From: Oligoflexia bacterium
GTDB taxonomy: Bacteria; Bdellovibrionota; UBA1018; CAIMNF01
Length of the DNA stretch: 48,996 nt
NCBI GenBank assembly: GCA_903845155.1
Contig: CAIMWN010000215.1
Location: forward strand, 1-48,996
Direction of reading: 5' to 3'
Shown here: in pieces, positions 18,815 through 28,900 of the stretch
Layout: the number at the start of each line of letters is the position of its first letter
Position numbering within the stretch: the first letter of the stretch is position 1
The notes under the pieces: model-generated
The model's input: the letters and a program-made list of their open reading frames with translations, nothing else
The model's database searches: none
Told to the model about the DNA's origin: nothing
Position numbers and translations under genes: made by a program

Positions 18815-20120
18815 ACCGAACCACGTGATAATTTTTTTTCCCTTTGCGGAGAACGAGGGCCGCTCCTGCAATCAGGTGTTCAGGTTTTACATTAAAGGCG
18901 ATATCAGTGATGCGTTCGTTATTAAGGTAAACGCCGCCGGCGGGAACCTCTTTTCTGGCAGCGCCTCTCGATTGAAAGAGCGCAGTTTCAACAAGAAGGT
19001 CCAAAATTGAAATACCTTCTCCTTGAAGTGTATTTAATGTTTTTTGAGTAGACGGCGTGTCCGAAAAAATCTCACCTAAAGTTTGAAGGTCGAGGTTTTT
19101 AATTTCGGTTCCAAAAAGAGCCTGAGTTGCTTTTTCGGCACGAGTGAGTGCATCGTCGCCATGAACCATGCGAGTGACTTCGCACGCGAGTGCAAGTTGA
19201 GCCGCTTTTTTTTCTGGCTCGGTTTTAATTTTCTCAGCGAGCGCAGCAATCTCCGCGCGTGGAAGAAAGGTTAAATAATTGATCCAGGTAATGACCACGT
19301 CGTCCGGCGATTGAATAAAAAATTGATAGAGTTGATATGGTGAAGTTTTCTCTGCAGATAACCAAACGGTGCCTTTTTCAGATTTCCCAAATTTTTGCCC
19401 GTCAGAGCGCATGATGAGCGGGTGAGTAAGGCCGAAGGCGTGTGAAGGGCCCGCGTCTGCTTCGTCAGCATGTGCAAGCTTTCTGCGAATGAGTTCAGTA
19501 CCCGCAGTAATATTGCCCCATTGATCGGAAGCGCCAATTTGGAGTGAGCAATTATATTTTTTATAGAGGCAATAAAAATCATATGCTTGTAAAAGCATGT
19601 AGGAAAACTCGGTGTAAGAAATTCCTTGTTCGCGATCATCCATGCGTGAGCGAACGGAATCTTTGGCCACCATATGATTGACCGTAAAATGTTTTCCCAC
19701 TTCGCGAAGAAAAGTGAGGACGTTCATGTCTTTATAGAATTCATTATTGTCGATGATGATGGCGCAGTTCGGATTGCCTGGAGTGAAATCCAAAAATTTC
19801 TCAGCCACTTTTTTAATGCCGAGTAAATTAATTGCCACTTGTTCTGGCGTTTGCAGGGAGCGTTCTTGTGCTTTGAAGCTCGGATCACCAATCATCCCAG
19901 TCGCACCACCTAACACCACGATCGGGCGGTGACCGGCTTGTTGAAAGCGACGAAGAGTCAGGAGGGGAAATAAGCTTCCTACATGAAGTGAGTCGGCGGT
20001 GGGATCAAAGCCGCAATAAACAGTGATCGGTTGCCCTGAGAGATGTTTTTCAATCTCAGGATCAGTGACTTGATATACAATTTCGCGAGCCTTTAAGTCG
20101 GCGTAAAGTTCTGTGTTCAT
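18807..20120 (-). CDS. tyrS: Tyrosyl-tRNA synthetase
   Basis: VYCGFDPTADSLHVGSLFPLLTLRRFQQAGHRPIVVLGGATGMIGDPS...KFGKSEKGTVWLS; C-terminal S4-like domain. Confidence 0.93.
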   Translation of the reverse strand: MNTELYADLKAREIVYQVTDPEIEKHLSGQPITVYCGFDPTADSLHVGSLFPLLTLRRFQQAGHRPIVVLGGATGMIGDPSFKAQERSLQTPEQVAINLLGIKKVAEKFLDFTPGNPNCAIIIDNNEFYKDMNVLTFLREVGKHFTVNHMVAKDSVRSRMDDREQGISYTEFSYMLLQAYDFYCLYKKYNCSLQIGASDQWGNITAGTELIRRKLAHADEADAGPSHAFGLTHPLIMRSDGQKFGKSEKGTVWLSAEKTSPYQLYQFFIQSPDDVVITWINYLTFLPRAEIAALAEKIKTEPEKKAAQLALACEVTRMVHGDDALTRAEKATQALFGTEIKNLDLQTLGEIFSDTPSTQKTLNTLQGEGISILDLLVETALFQSRGAARKEVPAGGVYLNNERITDIAFNVKPEHLIAGAALVLRKGKKNYHVVRFS

Positions 20121-20296
20121 GATGTATCCTTTGTTCTCTATTCAAGAGTGTAATCTAAAATTGAAAAAAAAATGCCATTTTTTACCGTCACTTATTAACG
20201 GAATTAAGTTTTCAACTGCAATGAGGGGAGCTTTCTGTAGTGCTTTGACGTGGTGCGGCAATGGCGAGATTGTGACACTTAGTCATTATTGCAACA

Positions 20297-20328
20297 AATC
20301 AGCTTTCATTATTTCAAATAATCTGATT
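20297..20328 (+). promoter_or_regulatory. Nested dyad upstream of the response regulator gene
   Basis: Inner attattt-c-aaataat (20308-20322) with outer aatcag/ctgatt arms. Confidence 0.4.
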
Positions 20329-20347
20329 GAATGACTCGGGGGATGGA

Positions 20348-21055
20348 ATGCATAGGTCAATAGATCAACGTTCAAGAGTTATTATTTTAGACAACGATCA
20401 GGAAATGCTTGATTTGCTTTCCCTTCAGCTCTCTCAGGCGTGTGAAGTGGTACGTGGTGTCCAAAGTGTGAAAGAAGCGCTCACTTTCATTGGGGAAACT
20501 CACTTCGACTTGCTCATCATGAACTGGAACATGCCTGATATTGCAGGCATTGATTTAATAAAAGAGATACGTAAACTAAAACCATCCGGTAAGCTTTCTG
20601 TCCTGATTCTCTCTAACTCTTTAAACGATTCTGAGTTAGTTCGGGCACTCGATGCGGGCGTCAATGATTTTCTGGTGAAACCTTTCGACCGGAGTGAATT
20701 GCTTTCGCGTGTGAAAACACTCGTTCGTCGAGTGTGTGAAGCGCCTGAACCCACGGTGAGTTCCGACCGTAGAATGAATTTGGGTGAAGTGGAAATCGAT
20801 ACTAAGTCGTTTGATGTGTTTTGCAAAAGTGAGCGCATTCATCTCACGCCGAGCGAATTTAAACTTCTCCATGCATTGGCAATGAATCGGGGAGTGGTGC
20901 TCACGCGTGATCATTTGATTACACTGGTGCAAGGCGAAGGGATTGCTGTCATTGACCGTGCGGTGGACACCCATATTTTTGGCTTACGCAAAAAACTGGG
21001 TGAATACGGTAATTCCATCGAAACGGTTCGGGGTGTTGGATACCGAGTGCTTTAA
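20348..21055 (+). CDS. OmpR/PhoB-family response regulator with degenerate receiver
   Basis: Receiver VIILDNDQEML...DLLIMNWNMPD...LILSNS...FLVKPF; winged helix HLTPSEFKLLHAL...VDTHIFGLRKKLG...IETVRGVGYRVL. ATG at 20348 preceded by GGGGGA. Confidence 0.88.
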   Translation: MHRSIDQRSRVIILDNDQEMLDLLSLQLSQACEVVRGVQSVKEALTFIGETHFDLLIMNWNMPDIAGIDLIKEIRKLKPSGKLSVLILSNSLNDSELVRALDAGVNDFLVKPFDRSELLSRVKTLVRRVCEAPEPTVSSDRRMNLGEVEIDTKSFDVFCKSERIHLTPSEFKLLHALAMNRGVVLTRDHLITLVQGEGIAVIDRAVDTHIFGLRKKLGEYGNSIETVRGVGYRVL

Positions 21056-21062
21056 ACTCAGC

Positions 21063-21623
21063 TTAATTTCTGTGCAAGCGAGTGTTCACTGGTGTAGTCG
21101 CCGGTACCGGGGTCGCTGCTGCTGCGGTTGGAGAGACAGTTTGATGTAAAGTTCTTCCTGGGCCAGTTCCCGCTGCGCTTCGTTTTCCACGACGGGCCCG
21201 GGTGGATGCACGCAATGTTTTGATCTGACTTTTATGATTTAATTTTTCAGATCGAAGTGAAGCGTGCATTTGGTCCTTCATTGAGTTCCATCTTTTTTTC
21301 AGTACTTTATCTTGCGCCTGATGATTCGCTCTCACCGCAGCTCGATTTTTAGTAGCACTGAGTTCAGCAATTTTTTGAGCCTTCCATGCGGCTTGTTCCG
21401 TAGAAATTTGATCTGCGGTACTTCTCCGCAATTGAGTTACTCTATTTTTGTGATTTTGTTTCAGTCCCTGAACCGTAGCCGAGGTTGCATCTTGGGCTGC
21501 CTGATTTTGGGAGGGGTTACCCGCGGCTGCGGCACCGGTGTTTCCCGCAGCAAGAGCCGCATTCGGCGTAAAGTGGATGCTTGAGATCACTGCCAGCAGG
21601 AATAGCTTGTTTAGGTTCATCAT
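21063..21623 (-). CDS. Small, highly basic exported protein (Ala/Lys/Arg/Gln-rich)
   Basis: Signal peptide MMNLNKLFLLAVISSIHFTPNAALA; internal repeat NHKNRVTQLRRST / NHKSQIKTLRAST; RBS gaggag upstream. Confidence 0.65.
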   Translation of the reverse strand: MMNLNKLFLLAVISSIHFTPNAALAAGNTGAAAAGNPSQNQAAQDATSATVQGLKQNHKNRVTQLRRSTADQISTEQAAWKAQKIAELSATKNRAAVRANHQAQDKVLKKRWNSMKDQMHASLRSEKLNHKSQIKTLRASTRARRGKRSAAGTGPGRTLHQTVSPTAAAATPVPATTPVNTRLHRN

Positions 21624-21624
21624 A

Positions 21625-22932
21625 TTATTCTCCTCCTTCAATTAACGTTGATTTCAAAGAATCTATCAATGAAAAAAGCTTCGTTCTTTGTTTTAACCAT
21701 CGGGTCCGGTCTTTATTCAACATGGCCCGTACTCGTCTTCCTTCTGAGCGAAGGGTATGGAACTGCCTAATCAGCGAGTCACGATGAGCCCAATCGCTAG
21801 GCAAGTTTGCAATGAGTTCGTCCAAAATAGAATTGGTGTTCTTTTCTGAAAGAAACTCTTCAAAATGGAGTACTCGGTCTTTTGAGTTTTTAAAGTGCAT
21901 GATTTTCTCATGCCCCTTGAGTTCGCTGTCTAAATGGTAATCAAAATTATAAACTTCACCCTGGAACAGATGGATTCTGCAACCGTTTTGCAGAAGTGTG
22001 TCACCAGGTTTTAATTCGAGTTGAGTTGGATTGACGAGCTCATTCAAAGCCATTTGGTCGTTTCCGAGCTCTTTTGTTTTTTCTTGCCAGGTAGCCACAA
22101 AAGCCTTTGCTTGCTCAGTGGGTTTAAAGAATGCAACCCCTGCATTTAAATAACCTGTATATTTATGGTTGTTTTTGCTCGCGTTTTTTCTCATCTCTAG
22201 TTCGGAGCGAACCGTCACTCCTACATCGTAGTGGCCGTTTGCGGCGTTCACGATTTCGTGGATATCTTGGTAAACATAAATATCCGCGTCGAGATACACG
22301 GTAAACCCTGAATGATGCTTTAAGTAATCAGCGAGAATGTCGGGTTTGTGAAGGGCCTTTGATTTCCACTTTTGGTCGATGACCTTGTAATAGCCATCGG
22401 GGTGGAGTGGAACTTCCGATTGGTAAGGTAGCCCAAAACCTAAATTACCGAGATCATAAATTTCAATAGGGTAGTGGAGGAGACTTGCTGAGTAGGCAAG
22501 TTGATCATACCACCAGCGAAAAGAATCATTGGCCGCCGTGACGATTTGAATGGGTTCGGAATCGAGAGCGGTAAAGTTGGAAGCAAGTTGTGCTCGGTCG
22601 CCAACCATTTTAGTGTCGGGCAGTTTTTTGAGTACGGCTGCTTTGAATGCTTTGGCTTTCTCTGTCGCTAAACAAATGAGTGGAGACGGTTTACTTTCAA
22701 TGTGTTTGCCTAAATACGATTCGAGTGTGGAAGCGCTGAGCAATTTAATTTCAATATCATGATAGAAACCAAATCTGCCGCGCAATTGCTGGATGCGATC
22801 TGCGTTTTCGCTCATTACTGTACAAGATGCCACTTGCTGATAAGTGCGGATACAATCTAAAATGCTGTGGTCATCCTCAGGCTCCAGCATGAGGATGTGT
22901 TTTTTAAGGACTTCCACAGATGCTACCCGCAT
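21625..22932 (-). CDS. GT-A-like glycosyltransferase / nucleotide-diphospho-sugar transferase-like protein
   Basis: IQIVTAANDSFRWWYDQLAYSASLLHYPIEIYDLGNLG...KPDILADYLKHHSGFTVYLDADIYVY...YTGYLNAGVAFFKP...NDQMALNELV; DAD in DxD position. ATG 22932 or TTG 22953. Confidence 0.7.
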   Translation of the reverse strand: MRVASVEVLKKHILMLEPEDDHSILDCIRTYQQVASCTVMSENADRIQQLRGRFGFYHDIEIKLLSASTLESYLGKHIESKPSPLICLATEKAKAFKAAVLKKLPDTKMVGDRAQLASNFTALDSEPIQIVTAANDSFRWWYDQLAYSASLLHYPIEIYDLGNLGFGLPYQSEVPLHPDGYYKVIDQKWKSKALHKPDILADYLKHHSGFTVYLDADIYVYQDIHEIVNAANGHYDVGVTVRSELEMRKNASKNNHKYTGYLNAGVAFFKPTEQAKAFVATWQEKTKELGNDQMALNELVNPTQLELKPGDTLLQNGCRIHLFQGEVYNFDYHLDSELKGHEKIMHFKNSKDRVLHFEEFLSEKNTNSILDELIANLPSDWAHRDSLIRQFHTLRSEGRRVRAMLNKDRTRWLKQRTKLFSLIDSLKSTLIEGGE

Positions 22933-25900
22933 GTTTTGTGAATCTGGATTCAAGTGCGAAACAGTTTTGTCGAGCTTCTGTTGAAGTGATTGCTCGGCTG
23001 TACATGAATACGTTGCTTAAGTTGAAGGTACCAAAGCTAGCGTTGTTATTCACTGATCCAATAGTAAGTGGGAAGTTCGTTTGCATATTAGAAATACTGT
23101 TCGCTGAACCAATGGTACTTGCAGCAGCTTGAGCTCCATCTACATAGATCTTCATACCTGAAGTATCTGAGTTACTTCCATCGTAGGTGACCATGATATA
23201 ATGCCAGCCTTCGTAACTTGAGTTAGTTTTGAGCACAATTGAGTTTCCTGAAGAGTCTCTGATTCCAAATTGAATGGTACCACCAACAGACTCAAGAATG
23301 TAGCCTTCATGATTGCCTTGATCGTTTGCTTTGGCGACGATTGCACCATCGTTATTCACTTGAATCCAAGAGCCAATCGAAAAGGCGTCGCTGGCTTGAT
23401 AATTGAGGCGTTGCCCTAAGTTAATGGTTCCACTGCCACCTTCTAAGTACAGGTTATAGGGTCTGCTTCTCGTTCCATGGCCCATCCATTTGTAGGCACC
23501 GGCTACGGTTCCACCCGAAGAAACGGTAGAGAGATCGAAAACGCTTTCATTGAAGTCGCGGTTTCGTCCATTCCGTGAGTTAACACCTTGAGTTTTATTC
23601 GACATGTCTAAATTGAGTACCAGCCCTGTAGTAACGATGTTCGGCAGAGAAACACGTCTAAAGCGGTTAGCTTGTGCATCAAAGTTAGTTTTCATTTGTG
23701 CAGCGGTGAGCGGTGTGCTGCCATCATTACTTGCATAGGCTTTCAATGTACTAATAAATTTATTTCCACCGTTTAATAATATAGTGTTGCTCGAAGGTGT
23801 AAAGGTCACTCCTGTTGGTTGTACATCGCACACTTTTGCACCGTTATGATAGAGCATCACATGGGTACCATCGTAACTTGCGTCGTATTGGCCCCATTCA
23901 TATTGAACATTATTCATCTTGTGATTTTTATTTTTACTGTTTTCAACTGCCATTTGATCTTGGCAATACCACCAAGAGCTGTTTCTGAAATGATCGGTGA
24001 TTTGAGCAAAAGAAAGCGGTTGCGCGAAAACTGCAACTTCACTGATAGAGCCCTTAAAACCACTCCCAACATTATAGTCTCTGAAGCCCATTTCACTAGT
24101 TCTCATCCCGCGTCTGCCATTGCCTGCATTATTATTGAACGGTGCAGGTGATCCCACTTCGGAACCATCTACGAATAAATGGACAAGGTTATTCATCAAG
24201 TCCACATTCATGACCACGTGGTGCCAGGTATTGAGACTAACTGAGCCACTGTTGACAATGAAACCACTAAAGTTTGCCGTAAAGCCAGAACCGCCGATAT
24301 ACTGAAGATTGGCGTCTGACGTAGATATAATACTCACCGTTCCTACGCTGTCGTCAGTTGGTTTTGCCCATGCTTCCATGCTGAAGCCATATTTATTGTT
24401 ATTATCACGGTCGTTTCTACCAGTTTCAAGTAGGTGATCTAGTCTTCCCTGATCGGTAGCTCTGATAAAAATGTTGGCATTCCCATCAAAGGTTGCAGCT
24501 GTGCTTGCGTCGTTGGCGAGGGGGCCTGTCGCTCCCCATGTTACTATTCCACTTTCAACAATTCCATTACTCGCAGCTCTATTGTCGGAATTAGTATTTG
24601 CTGAATCAAAGGCGATACCGCCACTTTTTTCGCCCAGTCTCCAATAACCCGCAGGACGTGCTGCAAGGATGTTGTTACCCGGATAGGCGTATTGATGGCC
24701 ACCACTACCTAAATCATAGTGATTTTGGATTTGATTCGTATACAACTCATAAGGATAAATTGCGACTTCTTCGATAGCGCCATTAAAGTCGGAAATGGTG
24801 CCTGTGATATTGGTTCTACCAATCATGAGCGTGTCACCTGTTCTGAAGAAAGCGAGTCTGCGATCAAGAGAGTGGCCGCCGCTTCCGAGATACGTGCCGT
24901 TCAAAAATAAGGTATAACTATAACTATTGTTATTATAGTTCATTGCCACTGCGATGTGATACCATTGGTCTAAGTTAAGTGGGCTACCGGTACCGAAGTC
25001 ATCGTCAAAGCCTTCACCTGAACGCTTTTTCACCGTATTGAAGCCATCACCCGTATGAACATGAATATTACTAGTTGAAGTGAGGCTTACGCTAAAGCCA
25101 TTACCGCCGTCGACCCCAAATATTCCACCACTTGCAGTATGTGGTTTTATCCATGCTTCAAAGGTAAAGCTCTGATGAAAGACACCAAAATTAGGAGAGA
25201 TGTTTACTCGACCCACATTGAAGCTTGTTGCTTGTGCACTTGAATCGTTGCTGATCGCTGCATCTTGACTTTGAGTGTAAGTGTCAGCATAAGTGCCATT
25301 AGTAGTGTACGCGGATGAATCAAATGCAGTGCTACTAGTATCATTCAGGCGCCAGTAACCCATTGGTCGGTCAGACATGATGAGGTCTGAATAGGCCAAG
25401 TATTTTGTACCAATTCCGTATTCGATACGGCCCGGAGCAAAGAGAGCTTGTCTTAAAAACAAACCATTCGTGGAATTTGCCTCAGCACTTAAATTAAAAT
25501 TTTGATCGAGTTTGTACAGTGTCGACGGATTGATGCTCGCAATCGGAGAGCCTGGGTTATTGAGAGGTTTGATCCAAGATTCAATAGTAAATTTGCTATT
25601 GCCGCCCACCGCGATTCCGCTGTCCATGGTTGCATTGCTGGGAACATAAAGATTGTAAGGGTCAGCATTGGCGGGTCCGCGATAAGTGCCTGCGCGGCCG
25701 GTTCCACTCCAACCGGTAGAGCTAAGCGACATACCGCCTGAACTGAGTTCAGTGAGCCAACTACTGGCGCCATTATTTAAAACGCTAGCCGGGCCTGTCG
25801 CTCCGCTTCCAGCTGAAGCAGAGAATAATGCATCAAAGGATGCAAGTAAGTGTGTATCCACGGTTGGTTCGCGAACGGTCACATAAATAGTTTCAGTCGC

Positions 25901-28900
25901 ATCGTGATAGCCGTTGTTTGCATAAATAGTGAATCGATAAGTTCCACGCTGAGTATAGGTTGGAGTCCAGCTAATCGTGTTACCTGCAAAACTTGCTTTA
26001 GCAATCGTTTGCACACCGTTGGTGGTGACATAAGTATCGAGATTAGAACAGTCAGGATCATCGCTTCCATCGTAAGCAATTAAGTTAGGATCAGAGCGGT
26101 CGCGGCCATTGGTTCCGTAGCCATGATTTCCATCATCATATAATCCTATTGCCTGCACAGTACAGCTCGTAGTGAGTCCATATCCATTAGGGTCGGTGAC
26201 GCTCGCAACATTCACGGTGCTGCCCTGAACAATAGGAGGATTGGCGCCGCCAATAGGGAAGATAGGATTGGATACGCGAGTGATCACTGGAGGCAATACT
26301 CCCGCGCTCACCGATATTGCATTCGAGCAAGCGGTGACCGATCCGAGAGTGGCTAGAATGGATTTAACACTGGTGCTTGCTGGAGCTAGACTTAAGTTTA
26401 CGAAATCGGCTGAGCCACCTGAAAGGGCCACAGCGGTGGTACCAGAGAGTCCGCCACCGACTACAGAGCCCGCACATCCGGCCGTATTATAGGTAGATAG
26501 TGTAACGGTAGAGCTACTGTTTGTCGCTAGATTTCCATTGGCATCGTAAGCTGCAAGAATAGGCGCACTTCCGAAAGGTACCGAGATAATTGCACTAGCG
26601 TCAGGTTGTTCGGTGTAGGTAAGTGAGTTCACAGCGCCTGCACCAATGCTAAGCCCGGTGATGCAACTACTGTTCGCAGTTCCGTCGCTCGCTTTGAGCG
26701 CAATGACTGAAGTTTTAATCACACGAAGTGCAGTAAAGGTTGCAGTACCTGCAGATGCGGAAACTGAGTTTCCGGTTACTGAAGAACTTACGGCGGTAGA
26801 GCAAGAATCTGAATAACCAGTGATGGTAACCGTGCCGGCGTAGTTACTGACCGCATTGCCTGCGCTGTCTTGTGCTGCAAAAATAGGTTGAGTGCCGAGG
26901 TTGGTGTCGGCGTTACCAGAAGTAGATGGGTTTTGCGTAAGCACTAAGGTGCTCGCAGAACCGTGATTCACAGTAAAAGTATTCGTAACCTGTGTAACTG
27001 AACCTTGAGTGGCAGTGAGTTGTTTGCTGCCCGCTAAATTAATGGCTAGACCTGCATACGAGACCACTCCGTTTACCGCGGCAACACCGAGTGTACCCGC
27101 GAGCGAACCCGTTCCCGTTGAAAGTGAAATCGTAGCGGTAGCAGTGCTCGTCAGTACCACGTTGCCGTTTGAATCAAGATAAGTAAATTTTGGCTGTGTT
27201 CCAAAGGCAGTGTTAGAAGTGTTTGGACTAGAAACGGCTTGAGTAAGAGTCATTGAACTTACAGCACCCGGAGCCACTGCAACTGCATGACAAACACTGA
27301 TCGTTCCATCACTTGCTTTCAGCGAGTTTACTGCAGTAGTCGTAAACTTCACGCCAGCAAAGGTAGAGACACCGCTTGTTGCTCCAACCGGATTTGTCGT
27401 TACGTTCATGCCACCTACCACGCTTGAGCCAGAACAGTCAGTAGATGAATAAGGCGTGAGAGTGACATTGCTAGTGTAGCCACTTGCTATATTTCCTTGG
27501 GCATCTTTCGCCGTAATTTGTGGTTGCGGAGACATGTTGTGATCGGTGTCGTTACCATACGAAATTTGCGTGAAGAGGAATTGGGAAGCTGTGCCTGCTC
27601 CCAAGACCACATTTCCTGAAGCAATAGATTTGCCGCCAGAGCTAGCAGTTAAAGTATAAGTACCTGTTACGCCCGTGAGTTGACAGCCTGCAAAGGTTGC
27701 GATTCCTGAGGTGTTGGTGCTTACAGGATTGGTGCTGCACGCAAGAGTGGGCGTACCGCTCGTAAGTGAAAGCGTAACGGCTGTTCCACTTCCAAGTGCA
27801 TTTCCGTTTGTGTCCCATGCAGTGACTGATGGTTGTTGTGCGAATGCCGCGCCAGAGGCCGGAGCACTGGATGGTTGTGTTGAGAAAGTAAGGGAGTTGA
27901 TCGCGCCCGGACTAATGGTGAAACCATTTAAACATGAAGAGGTTAACGTTCCATCGGTCGCTTTCATTGCAACGATGCTAGTTTTCAAAATCTTCACTCC
28001 ACCAAAAGTCACCACACCTGAAGTGTTCGTTGGGGTTCCAGAATTGATGGAGCTCGTCACTAAAGTAGAACAAGAAGAATCAGAATAACCATTAAAGGTA
28101 ATTGTACCAGCGTAAGTACTCGCGGTATTGTTGCCCGAATCTTTCGCAGTCACAATCGGTTGGGTGCTGAGTGAAGAATCAGTATTGCCGGTGCTCGAAG
28201 GCGAAGTGGTAATGACCAACTGAGTAGCAGTTCCACCACTGATGACGATATTCCCTGAGGTTGCTGTTTTACCACCAGATGTTGCAGTTAAGGTATAGGT
28301 TCCAGAAGAACCAGTGAGTTTACAGCCAGCAAAAGTAGCAAGGTTTGAAGCATTTGTACTCACGGGGTTTGTGGTACACGCAAGAGTAGGTGTGCCGCTG
28401 GTGAGAGAAAGAGTAATAGCAGAACCCGCGCCTAGTGCATTGTTATTTGAATCAAATGCACTGACAACCGGTTGCTGAGCAAAGGCGCTCGCCGAGTTTG
28501 CTGAAGTTGAAGGTTGAGTAGAAAAGGTTAAAGAATTAATTGCACCTGGGTTAATGGTGTATCCACCATTCAAACACGAAGAGGTGAGTGTGCCATCGGT
28601 AGCTTTAATGGCAACCACATTGGTTTTGGTAATCTTCATACCACTAAAAGTAACAACTCCTGCAGTGTTGGTAGGAGTGCCCGAATTTAAAGAGGTTGCG
28701 ACGGAAGTGGAACACGATGAATCGGAGTAGCCAATAAACGTAATCGTTCCTGCATAGGTACTTGCGGTATTGTTGTTAGCATCTTCTGCCGTCACGATGG
28801 GTTGGGTAGCGAGTGCCGTGTCGGTATTGCCTGAAGTAGAAGGTGGAGTAGTGATGACCAATTGTGAAGCGGCTCCGGCGCTGATGACAATATTTCCCGA

